Below, piece by piece: positions 46,540 to 54,358 of a DNA stretch of 64,000 nucleotides. The stretch is taken from positions 1,736,001 to 1,800,000 of the forward strand of contig NZ_CP049246.1 in assembly GCF_011046555.1 (NCBI RefSeq). Reading direction: 5' to 3'. The notes under the pieces were generated by a model. It was not told the DNA's origin. It saw only the letters and a program-made list of their open reading frames with translations, and did not search any database. This stretch comes from Sphingobacterium lactis. GTDB taxonomy: Bacteria > Bacteroidota > Bacteroidia > Sphingobacteriales > Sphingobacteriaceae. Within the stretch, counting starts at the first letter, position 1, and each line of letters opens with the position of its first letter. Made by a program: the position numbers and the translations under genes.

Positions 46540-46740
46540 GCGTGTAGGTTATTCACAACGCGCGATCTTATCCACATCTGTATAATATATTGAGTATTAA
46601 TGCGTAAATTATACTATCCACAGGTTATCAACAATTGTTGTGGAATACTACCCTGCGTTTTCAGAGTGTGGTAGCGTGATTGTTGACGCATGGATTTTGT
46701 ACTGTTCATAACTTGATGGGGGCTGGATGTTTATTTTTCT
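46540..46740. other. DnaA-box cluster between ubiE and dnaB, candidate replication origin
   Basis: Within 165 bases: TTATTCACA (46549-46557) and TTATCCACA (46568-46576) match the DnaA box TTATNCACA exactly; CTATCCACA (46614-46622), TTATCAACA (46625-46633) and, on the minus strand, TTATGAACA (46703-46711) differ by one base. Between them lies a stretch of about 36 bases at roughly 20% GC (46579-46614), suited to unwinding. The flanking genes diverge and the right one is dnaB. This could be oriC or a DnaA-controlled dnaB promoter. Confidence 0.5.
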
Positions 46741-46748
46741 TACATTTG
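46741..46748 (+). promoter_or_regulatory. -7 box candidate for dnaB
   Basis: TACATTTG fits TAnnTTTG, 49 bases ahead of the dnaB start and just downstream of the DnaA-box cluster. A TTG at 46713-46715 is 25 bases upstream, a longer spacer than usual. Confidence 0.45.
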
Positions 46749-46797
46749 TTACCCTATCGAGAAAACAGAAAAATCAAGCCGGGAAAAAGTTTATAGT

Positions 46798-48393
46798 ATG
46801 TCTTTAGAAAACGAATTTACAAACAGTGGTTCAGGACAGCCGAGCCGCGCAAGTTTCAACAAAAAGCGAACAAGTCTCAATAACCTGGTTTCAGGTTTAG
46901 GGAAGCTTCCACCACAGGCACTCGACCTGGAGGAAGCGGTATTGGGTGCGCTGATGTTGGAGAAAAATGCGCTGAGCGAGGTCATCGATATCCTGAAGCC
47001 TGACTCATTTTATAAAGAAGCACACCAAAAGATCTTTGAAGCTATTTTCAGCCTCTTCCAGAAAACATCACCGATCGATATCCTGACCGTTGTGGCGGAA
47101 TTGCGGCAGATGGGCGCACTGGAAATGGTGGGTGGAGCTTACTATATCACCCAGCTAACGGATCGCGTTGTCTCGGCAGCAAACATTGAATACCATGCGC
47201 GTATTATCTCGCAAAAATATATCCAGCGTGAGCTGATCAAGGTATCCACGGAGATTATCAATTCTTCGTACGATGAAACATCAGATATCTTCGATCTATT
47301 GGACCATGCGGAGAAATCCCTTTTCGATATTGCGCAGAACAACCTGCGCCGCGACTCCCGGAAGATGGACGATATCATGCGCGAGGCGATTTCCTCCTTG
47401 GAGCTCCTGCGTGACCGTACCGACGGCCTAACGGGTATCCCATCGGGACTGACGGCGCTGGATCGGATGACCTCCGGATGGCAGCCTTCCGATTTGGTGA
47501 TCATCGCGGCACGTCCGGCCATGGGTAAGACGGCCTTCGTCCTTTCGGTCGCCCGAAATGCGGCGGTGGACCATAACCGTCCGGTTGCCGTATTCTCCCT
47601 GGAGATGTCCTCCGTACAGTTGGTGAATCGTCTGATTGCCGGAGAGACCGAAATCGAACAGGAGAAGTTGAAAAAGGGGAATCTGGCGGACCACGAGTGG
47701 CAGCAGTTGCACTCCCGCATCGGACGTTTGACCGAAGCACCATTGATCATCGATGATACCCCGGCATTGAACGTCTTTGAGTTCCGCGCGAAATGTCGCC
47801 GTCTGAAGGCACAATACGATATACAGATGGTCATCGTCGATTACCTGCAGCTGATGCACGGTAAGAGTGAAGGCAAGGGCGGTGGTAACCGTGAGCAGGA
47901 GATCGGTAGTATCTCCCGTGCCCTGAAATCTGTGGCCAAAGAATTGAATATCCCGGTTCTGGCGCTCTCGCAGTTAAGTCGTGCGGTAGAGTCGAGACCA
48001 GGGAACAGTAAGCGTCCAATGCTCTCCGACCTTCGTGAGTCGGGTTCCATCGAGCAGGATGCCGATATGGTACTCTTCCTGTACCGCCCGGAATATTACG
48101 GATTGACGGAAGATGAAGAAGGAAGACCTACGGCAGGGGTCGGCGAGGTAATTATCGCCAAGCACCGTAACGGTGAGACCGGAATCGTGCCATTGCGCTT
48201 CGTCGGAAAATACGTGAAGTTCGTCGATCTTGAAGATGACTTCTCCGGTATGTCGGCTGACACGGGAAGCTTCCAGGATTTCGGAACCGGCATGGGCAGC
48301 GCCATGCAACCCTCCAATAACTTCGGCGACTTCGGCCGCGGCATAACCATGCCTTCCCGCATGAACGATATGCCGGATGATGCACCGTTTTAA
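46798..48393 (+). CDS. dnaB: Replicative DNA helicase DnaB
   Basis: A 531-residue DnaB helicase, the hexameric motor that opens the fork during chromosome replication. After a short variable N-terminus comes the DnaB N domain (LPPQALDLEEAVLGALMLE), then the RecA-like C domain with Walker A RPAMGKTAF (about residues 240-248), Walker B VIVDYLQLMHG, and the SQLSRAVESRPGNSKRPMLSDLRESGSIEQDAD arginine-finger region, quoted in part. No intein interrupts it. The C-terminal 60 residues are Gly/Ser/Met-rich and variable. Upstream is a DnaA-box cluster; downstream a dense repeat region. Confidence 0.96.
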   Translation: MSLENEFTNSGSGQPSRASFNKKRTSLNNLVSGLGKLPPQALDLEEAVLGALMLEKNALSEVIDILKPDSFYKEAHQKIFEAIFSLFQKTSPIDILTVVAELRQMGALEMVGGAYYITQLTDRVVSAANIEYHARIISQKYIQRELIKVSTEIINSSYDETSDIFDLLDHAEKSLFDIAQNNLRRDSRKMDDIMREAISSLELLRDRTDGLTGIPSGLTALDRMTSGWQPSDLVIIAARPAMGKTAFVLSVARNAAVDHNRPVAVFSLEMSSVQLVNRLIAGETEIEQEKLKKGNLADHEWQQLHSRIGRLTEAPLIIDDTPALNVFEFRAKCRRLKAQYDIQMVIVDYLQLMHGKSEGKGGGNREQEIGSISRALKSVAKELNIPVLALSQLSRAVESRPGNSKRPMLSDLRESGSIEQDADMVLFLYRPEYYGLTEDEEGRPTAGVGEVIIAKHRNGETGIVPLRFVGKYVKFVDLEDDFSGMSADTGSFQDFGTGMGSAMQPSNNFGDFGRGITMPSRMNDMPDDAPF

Positions 48394-48439
48394 AAGTAGT
48401 TAGTAGTTAGTATAAAGTAGTTAGACCGATGGCGGTTTT

Positions 48440-49045
48440 TTCGGCCACGCTGGCGAAATGTAGTAACAGGAGCAGTAAGATGATTTTTTGTGCCTACGGC
48501 ATTTAAGCTGGCGCAAGAGTTGTGCGGAGGGCCGGTACGGTTGATCTCTTGTGCCTTAGACATGCGCTATCATCCCAATCGTCTTTCTGCTCCAAGCTGG
48601 CTAGCGCAAGGGTTAAATAGATGTCTTGTGCAGCTGTTTATTTTGTGCCTACGGCATGTTTTTCGGCACAAGTCCGCCACCGCGCAGGCCACCACAAAAG
48701 ACTTGCGCCAGCGTGTGAAATGATGCGTTTAGGAGGGATTTTGGGAGGGAATGGGCGCGCAGAGCGCGCCCATTCCCTCCCAAAATCCCTCCCTTATTTC
48801 AAGCGCACAACGCTGGCGCAAGAGTTGTGCGGCTGCCTGTGTGTTGGATCTCTTGTGCCTCGAAATCTTCCCCCTTTTTTAATCCCAAGCCACCCGCTAG
48901 CGCAAGAGTTGTGCGGATTTCATGCGCAGCTGTTGTTTTGTGCCTACGGCATGTTTTTTTGCCCTTTTTTTAATATCGAGCCACGCTGGCGCAAGAGTTG
49001 TGCGGCTGCCTGTGTGTTGGATCTCTTGTGCCTACGGCTGCTTCA
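48440..49045. repeat. Cluster of hairpin-forming interspersed repeats behind dnaB
   Basis: A non-coding region built from copies of a unit whose core is GCTGGCGCAAGAGTTGTGCGG, usually followed 20-40 bases later by TTGTGCCTACGGCAT or CTCTTGTGCCT. Copies: 48444-48455 (fragment), 48507-48557, 48601-48664 (diverged), 48701-48714 (inverted), 48811-48860, 48895-48952 and 48984-49033. Copies 48811-48860 and 48984-49033 are identical over 50 bases. GGCGCAAGAG can pair with CTCTTGTGCC of the same unit (one G-U), so each unit folds. Spacing is irregular and orientations differ, unlike CRISPR. It resembles REP/BIME-type elements. Confidence 0.8.
48732..48792. repeat. Perfect 29-bp inverted repeat with a 3-base loop
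   Basis: 48732-48760 is exactly complementary to 48764-48792; the centre is AGA. The arms are GC-rich (G-tract rich on the left, ending GGGCGCGC). The flanks extend the pairing with mismatches: ACTTGCGCCAGCG (48701-48713) opposite CGCTGGCGCAAG (48811-48822). No T tract follows, so it is not a classical terminator. Confidence 0.92.
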
Positions 49046-49095
49046 CGCTTACGCTTAAATCCCTGCAACTCTCCCATAGCCATCATCCCTAAATC

Positions 49096-49779
49096 CTACC
49101 GAATCGGAAAATCATAATACACTTCTTTATTGGGTTCATTGATCAACGTATAATGCCACCATTCCTCCGCGATCGACTTAAACCCGTGCTTTTCCATGAT
49201 ATGGCGCAGCTTCTTTCGGTTTGCCTTCTGCACCGCTGTAATCCCTTGATAATCGTGATGCGATCGCTCGCCGAAATAGTCGAATCCCGATCCCATATCC
49301 AATTCTTTGCCGTCACGGAGATCGATCAAGGTAAGGTCAATCGTACTGCCACGGGAGTGGCCCGATTTCTCGGCGATGTACCCCAAATTGAAGAGATCCC
49401 TTTTGTCCACATCGGGATAGAACTCCTGCTTGGCAACCGTATCGGCAATTGCCGATGCCCATTCCTTAAAATGATCCACGGCCTGCTGCGGACGGTAGGC
49501 ATCAAAAACCTTAAAGCCCAGGTTTTCCGCAGCTAGTTCCCGCTGTGCACTGGCCAGCGCAATAGCTGCTGCCTTACTCAGGTAAATCCTATTCCCCTCA
49601 TAGCCACGGATGGGACGCCCCACGAAATTATGATCCCCATGATACCGCAGATCGATTGCAAGGGTAGGGATGGCCTTTTTCAGATCCACAAAAAGATCAG
49701 GAATCGACTGCCGCTGTACGCCGCAAGAAACGAACAGTAGGGAAAAAATCAAAGAGTATAGGAAGAGGTTTCTTTTCAT
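49096..49779 (-). CDS. VanX-family D-Ala-D-Ala dipeptidase lipoprotein
   Basis: A 227-residue zinc peptidase of family M15D. The lipobox VSC (Cys19) makes it a lipoprotein, so it acts in the periplasm. The zinc motif SGHSRGSTIDLTL supplies His141 and Asp148; EEWWHY supplies catalytic Glu206 and the third ligand His209. Homologues (VanX, DdpX, PcgL) cleave free D-Ala-D-Ala dipeptide; an exported copy would recycle peptidoglycan dipeptide as nutrient rather than cause vancomycin resistance. No vanH, vanA or van regulators are near. It stands alone next to the repeat cluster. Confidence 0.92.
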   Translation of the reverse strand: MKRNLFLYSLIFSLLFVSCGVQRQSIPDLFVDLKKAIPTLAIDLRYHGDHNFVGRPIRGYEGNRIYLSKAAAIALASAQRELAAENLGFKVFDAYRPQQAVDHFKEWASAIADTVAKQEFYPDVDKRDLFNLGYIAEKSGHSRGSTIDLTLIDLRDGKELDMGSGFDYFGERSHHDYQGITAVQKANRKKLRHIMEKHGFKSIAEEWWHYTLINEPNKEVYYDFPIR

Positions 49780-49986
49780 GGATAGCCAAAATTGATCAAT
49801 AGGTTAAAGATAAGGGAATATACGTAAAAGTGTGGGATCGACGGACCGGTCAATGCTCCTTGATGAGGTAATGGCTGAATTGCACCGAATTCTAAAAGTT
49901 GTTGTTGGGCAATTGGTTATCTGTAAAAAACTATCAGATTCTTGTGATATTGTTCGTACATTTAATTCACCAAAATAAACTTAAGC

Positions 49987-51123
49987 ATGTCCATTAGTCG
50001 ATATATCCTTCTGGGATTTATTTGGTTTTTAACTGTTCCAAATTCCAATGCCCAGCAGCTAGAGGAAGTCCTCCGACCATTTTTAAATTTTAAAACGTTA
50101 AGTTATACAGGGAATCTTGTTGAAAAGGGTGTATTAGATGACAAGCTCTACAGAAATACCATCAAAGCAAGTTTCGATTATTCCGGTAAGGATAGTGTCC
50201 AAAAAGTTCATAAGAAAGCTTACGCGGCCTGGAGGGATGCTAACAAATTGATTACTCTGGATTATTCGGATAGTACGTATAAGGTAAAGGAAAGAAATGA
50301 ATATACAGGCCCTATTGATGATTCCTTTTTAGAGAGAATCAAACGAACCGCAAACAAATATCCGACGTTCCTGAAAGAAATCCCTAAAAGAGATTCGGTG
50401 CTAGATGGGAAAACGTATTATCTATATGAGTTTACCCCTTACGATTCCGTTTCGAATAACAAAAGATTTTATGAAACTACTAAGCTTTTAGTCGATAAGA
50501 AGACATTTGTTCCTGCTTTATATAGATTTGAGTTTGCCACAACGCTGATGGATAATGTTACCTATGTTACCTACTTCGTCGATCAATACCTTCACAATAT
50601 TCGGATTAACGACCCAAATTTTAAGGATATTTCTGATATGACATTGCCAGCCAATTTCAAAACCTATGTTCCTAAAAAGAGACTGCCTATGTTAGTGGAA
50701 GGTACGGATGTGCCAAGTTTGAGTTTTTTGGACCAGGAACAGCAGCCTTTAGATTTAACTAATTTCAAAGGAAAAGTTATCTTATTAAATATAAGTTTAG
50801 TGGCATGTCCTCATAGTGTCAATTCGGTAAAGATGTTGAATGATTTTCATCACACATATGGAGACCAGAATTTAGTTATTATTTCTGTCTATCCCGTAGA
50901 TGCTGCAGAAGATGTACAGAATATGGTGGCAAAATTCAATATCGAATATCCATATTACCAAAACACCAAAAACACACAGGTTCAACTCAAAGAATTTCAA
51001 ACTTTGGGATACCCAGCTTTCTATGTTATTGATAAAAACGCGAAAATAAAAGCTGGTTTTGAAGGCTATAGTGATGAAATAGCCAAGAAGATAAAGGCAA
51101 AGATTGAACAGTCGATTTTATAG
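49987..51123 (+). CDS. Secreted thioredoxin-fold protein (TlpA/AhpC-like) with CPHS active site
   Basis: A 378-residue exported protein: signal peptide ending near SNAQ, an N-terminal 230-residue beta-rich domain of unknown type, then a C-terminal TlpA/ResA-like thioredoxin fold (residues about 237-378) opening with EGTDVPSLSFLDQEQQPLDL and FKGKVILLNISLVACPHSV. The usual CxxC is replaced by C274-P-H-S277, so only one redox Cys remains, and no other Cys lies in the mature chain. The cis-Pro stretch TLGYPAFYVI is intact. It may be a monothiol or peroxiredoxin-like enzyme, or have lost oxidoreductase activity. AT-rich relative to its neighbours. It stands between repeats and a CatA-like gene. 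Confidence 0.85.
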   Translation: MSISRYILLGFIWFLTVPNSNAQQLEEVLRPFLNFKTLSYTGNLVEKGVLDDKLYRNTIKASFDYSGKDSVQKVHKKAYAAWRDANKLITLDYSDSTYKVKERNEYTGPIDDSFLERIKRTANKYPTFLKEIPKRDSVLDGKTYYLYEFTPYDSVSNNKRFYETTKLLVDKKTFVPALYRFEFATTLMDNVTYVTYFVDQYLHNIRINDPNFKDISDMTLPANFKTYVPKKRLPMLVEGTDVPSLSFLDQEQQPLDLTNFKGKVILLNISLVACPHSVNSVKMLNDFHHTYGDQNLVIISVYPVDAAEDVQNMVAKFNIEYPYYQNTKNTQVQLKEFQTLGYPAFYVIDKNAKIKAGFEGYSDEIAKKIKAKIEQSIL

Positions 51124-51213
51124 GTTATCTTTTTTCTGGTCTTTGTGCAACTTTTTAAGTTCCACCAAAACAACATGCCCTCCATTTCAAAAAAAATATT
51201 TTACTTAGCATGT

Positions 51214-51843
51214 ATGAAGCAACGGATAGACCAGTCGACCTGGGAAAGAAAGGAGCATTATGCCTTCTTCAGCAAATTTGATGAGCCAATCTATGGCGTA
51301 ACAGTTCCCGTGGATTGTACGAAGGCGTACCAGACAGCCAAAGAAAAAGGAGTTTCCTTTTTTATGTATTACCTGTACCGGGCATTGCAGGCCTTCAATG
51401 CCATCGAGAATTTTAGGTTGCGCATATACGAGGGAGAGGTTTATCTTTATGACGTTACCCATGCTTCCACGACGATGCTTCGGGAGGATAAGACCTTTGG
51501 GTTTACCTATATCGACTATCATCCGGATGAACAAGTTTTTCTGGAAGGCGCCCTTTCGGAAATTGCGCGGGTCAAGGCGAATTCCGGTTTGGAGCTTCGC
51601 GATGTGGAACCGAATATGGTGCAGTGTTCTGCGCTACCATGGCTGGATTTTACCGGCCTTTCGCATGCGCGCAGCTTCTCCAGGATCGATAGCTGCCCGA
51701 AAATATCCTTCGGTAAACTGGTGGATGAAGCGGGGGCAAAACGGATGAATATATCCATCCATGTACATCACGGACTGGTGGATGGGTACCATATCGGACT
51801 GTTCGTCGAAAAGTTCCAGCAATTGCTGGATGGAGTCGCATAA
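51214..51843 (+). CDS. CatA-like chloramphenicol acetyltransferase family protein
   Basis: A 209-residue protein started at ATG 51214 (MKQRIDQSTWERKEHYAFF), which matches the usual CAT opening; the in-frame GTG at 51145 adds an unlikely extension. The active-site motif HVHHGLVDGYH contains the catalytic His and the HHxxxDG signature. Classical CatA acetylates chloramphenicol using acetyl-CoA as a trimer. Chromosomal homologues of unknown substrate are common in Bacteroidota, so resistance cannot be assumed. No mobile element is nearby. Confidence 0.88.
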   Translation: MKQRIDQSTWERKEHYAFFSKFDEPIYGVTVPVDCTKAYQTAKEKGVSFFMYYLYRALQAFNAIENFRLRIYEGEVYLYDVTHASTTMLREDKTFGFTYIDYHPDEQVFLEGALSEIARVKANSGLELRDVEPNMVQCSALPWLDFTGLSHARSFSRIDSCPKISFGKLVDEAGAKRMNISIHVHHGLVDGYHIGLFVEKFQQLLDGVA

Positions 51844-51963
51844 TCTCCCTAAAACACGGTCTATTGGCGTGCTTACAACCCCCTCAGTGACTCTGTGGTA
51901 ATAGGGGGCTTCGCCGTGCGTTCCTCTGTGGATAAATCATTAGCATAGTCCATTGATTTTTAT

Positions 51964-51971
51964 TAAATTTG
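51964..51971 (+). promoter_or_regulatory. -7 box candidate for pcrA
   Basis: TAAATTTG fits TAnnTTTG, 48 bases ahead of the TTG start codon of pcrA. No well-spaced -33 box is seen. Confidence 0.4.
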
Positions 51972-52019
51972 GGTCCCCCATTTTTGAGGTAATACGAAAC
52001 ATAAATTTAGGAGAACATT

Positions 52020-54302
52020 TTGGATTATTTAGCAGGACTGAACCCCTCTCAACGAGCTGCTGTAGAACAGATTAAAGGACCGGTGATGATCGTTGCGGGT
52101 GCTGGGTCTGGCAAGACAAGAGTGATTACTTACCGCGTAGCCCACCTGATCAGGCAGGGTGTCGATCCGTTCAATATATTGGTTTTAACCTTTACGAATA
52201 AGGCGGCGAAGGAAATGCGCGAGCGTATCATGAAGGTCGTTGGTGCCGAGGCGAAGAACATATGGATGGGAACCTTTCACTCGATCTTTGCGCGTATCCT
52301 GCGCGTGGAGGCGGAGCTGATCGGCTATCCGAAAAACTTTACGATCTACGATACGGATGATACAAAGAGTCTGTTGCGGGCAATCCTGAAGGAGCTGAAC
52401 CTGGACGATAAGCTGTACAATGTGAACCATGTTTATGGCCGTATCTCATCGGCGAAGAACAACTTGATCTCTCCACAGGAATACAACAAGAACGAAGCGA
52501 TCATGGCGGAGGATATCGCCAATGGACGCGGACAGCTGGGACAGATCTACATGACCTATGCACAGCGCTGCTACAGGGCAGGGGCCATGGATTTCGACGA
52601 TCTCCTGTTCAAGACCAATGTGCTCCTGAACAAATACCCCGATGTGCTGCACAAATATCAGCACCAGTTCAAGTACCTGATGGTGGATGAGTACCAGGAT
52701 ACAAACTTCTCGCAGTACCTGATCGTGAAACGATTGGCTGCGGTGAACGAAAATATATGCGTGGTAGGTGATGATGCCCAGAGTATCTATGCCTTCCGCG
52801 GTGCCAATATCCAGAACATCCTGAATTTCCAGAAAGATTATCCGGATGTGAAGGTGTTCAAATTGGAACAGAACTACCGATCGACGAAGATGATCGTCAA
52901 TGCGGCCAACAGCATCATCGCGAACAACAAGAATCAGTTGGAGAAGAATGTATTCTCCGACAATGAGGATGGCGAGAAGATCAAGGTGGCACGTGCGTTT
53001 TCGGATAACGAAGAAGGGAAGATCGTCGCGGAGGCCATCTCCCAAGAGAAGGCGTTGAAGAGCTTAAATTACAAGGATTTTGCGATCCTATACCGGACGA
53101 ATGCGCAATCCAGATCGCTGGAGGAGGCCTTGCGGAAGCTGAATGTGCCGTATAAACTTTATGGAGGTACCTCATTCTACCAACGCAAGGAGATCAAGGA
53201 CCTGATTGCTTATTTCAGATTGACCTTCAACCCCAACGATGAGGAAGCGTTGAAGCGGGTCATCAATTACCCGCGTCGCGGAATCGGAGATACGACGGTG
53301 GAGAAAATCATGGTGGCGGCGGATCAGCAACAATTGCGACTTTGGGATGTGGTTGCCAATGCGCAGATGTTCCTGGACGGACGCAGTGCCGCTTCGGTTT
53401 CCAACTTCGGCCTAATGATCCAGAGCTTCCAGGCAACGGCAAAGACCAATACGGCATTCGATACGGCCATGCACATCGCCCAGCACTCCGGTATCCTGAA
53501 GGACCTCTATGAGGACAAATCCGTGGAAGGGCTGGCGCGCTATGAAAATATTCAGGAATTACTGAACGGGATCAAGGAATTTTCCGAGCGTGAAGACCTG
53601 GAGGAAAAAGGATTGGATATCTTTATGCAGGATATTGCCCTCTTGACCAATGACGACAATGACAAGGATCCGAATGCCGATACGGTTTCGCTGATGACGA
53701 TCCATGCCTCAAAGGGGCTGGAATTTCCGGTGGTATTTATCGTTGGCTTGGAAGAAAATTTGTTTCCTTCCCAATTATCCTTAAATTCAAGGTCGGAACT
53801 GGAGGAGGAGCGGAGGCTGTTCTACGTGGCGGTAACCCGTGCGGAGAAGAAACTGCATCTTTCCTATGCGACGTCCCGTTACCGTTGGGGCACACTGAAC
53901 AACTGCGAACCGAGCCGCTTTCTGGACGAGTTGAATCCAAGCACTTTGGATCTGGACTTCAACCCACGGACGGCCATGGCGAGCAACGACGATTTCGGCT
54001 CCGAGCGTGTCAAATGGCAGCGCAAGGAAGAGTCTTCGGGGGACATGTTCTCCAAGCCGAAGCCGAAGGTGATCAAGACAACATCCATTCTGCCGAAAGC
54101 CCACAAACCGACCGAAGGCTTTGCGCCATCGGATACTTCGGGGCTGCAAGTTGGTATGGAAGTTGAGCATGAACGCTTTGGATTTGGTAAGGTAATTAAC
54201 CTAGAAGGCAATAAACCGGACGTAAAAGCAACTATTTTCTTCAAAGAGTTGGGACAGAAGCAATTGTTGCTTAAATTTGCCAAGCTAAGAATAGTGAATT
54301 GA
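52020..54302 (+). CDS. pcrA: UvrD/PcrA superfamily 1 ATP-dependent DNA helicase
   Basis: A 760-residue 3-prime to 5-prime helicase for repair and removal of RecA filaments. Walker A is AGAGSGKT (about residues 26-33), the Walker B region is VDEYQDTN (about 221-228), with QNYRST, SLMTIHASKGLEF and VAVTRAEKKLHLS downstream. The C-terminal 60 residues form the PcrA/UvrD Tudor-like domain (VGMEVEHERFGFGKVINLEG). The start is TTG 52020, read as Met in MDYLAGLNPSQRAAV; an AGGAG lies eight bases upstream and no in-frame ATG gives the conserved Q-motif region. It precedes a DUF4290 gene. Confidence 0.95.
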   Translation: MDYLAGLNPSQRAAVEQIKGPVMIVAGAGSGKTRVITYRVAHLIRQGVDPFNILVLTFTNKAAKEMRERIMKVVGAEAKNIWMGTFHSIFARILRVEAELIGYPKNFTIYDTDDTKSLLRAILKELNLDDKLYNVNHVYGRISSAKNNLISPQEYNKNEAIMAEDIANGRGQLGQIYMTYAQRCYRAGAMDFDDLLFKTNVLLNKYPDVLHKYQHQFKYLMVDEYQDTNFSQYLIVKRLAAVNENICVVGDDAQSIYAFRGANIQNILNFQKDYPDVKVFKLEQNYRSTKMIVNAANSIIANNKNQLEKNVFSDNEDGEKIKVARAFSDNEEGKIVAEAISQEKALKSLNYKDFAILYRTNAQSRSLEEALRKLNVPYKLYGGTSFYQRKEIKDLIAYFRLTFNPNDEEALKRVINYPRRGIGDTTVEKIMVAADQQQLRLWDVVANAQMFLDGRSAASVSNFGLMIQSFQATAKTNTAFDTAMHIAQHSGILKDLYEDKSVEGLARYENIQELLNGIKEFSEREDLEEKGLDIFMQDIALLTNDDNDKDPNADTVSLMTIHASKGLEFPVVFIVGLEENLFPSQLSLNSRSELEEERRLFYVAVTRAEKKLHLSYATSRYRWGTLNNCEPSRFLDELNPSTLDLDFNPRTAMASNDDFGSERVKWQRKEESSGDMFSKPKPKVIKTTSILPKAHKPTEGFAPSDTSGLQVGMEVEHERFGFGKVINLEGNKPDVKATIFFKELGQKQLLLKFAKLRIVN

Positions 54303-54358
54303 TACCCACGATAAAACAGAACTTATAGCACCCCATAGGGGTATTGCAACACAAACAT

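Noticed and set aside
46396..46593. Plus-strand frame of 65 codons starting at the ubiE promoter
   Set aside because: It runs through the DnaA-box region, has no recognisable features, and the non-coding signals explain the sequence better.
47142..47834. Minus-strand frame of 230 codons inside dnaB
   Set aside because: Shadow of the conserved helicase domain; Ser/Arg-rich composition typical of antisense translation.
48500..49040. Repeats behind dnaB as a CRISPR array
   Set aside because: Spacing is irregular, units occur in both orientations, copy middles differ, and each unit folds on itself. No cas gene is near.
49096..49779. VanX-like gene as part of a vancomycin-resistance cluster
   Set aside because: No vanA, vanH, vanS or vanR genes; the protein is an exported lipoprotein, unlike cytoplasmic VanX, so nutrient recycling is more likely.
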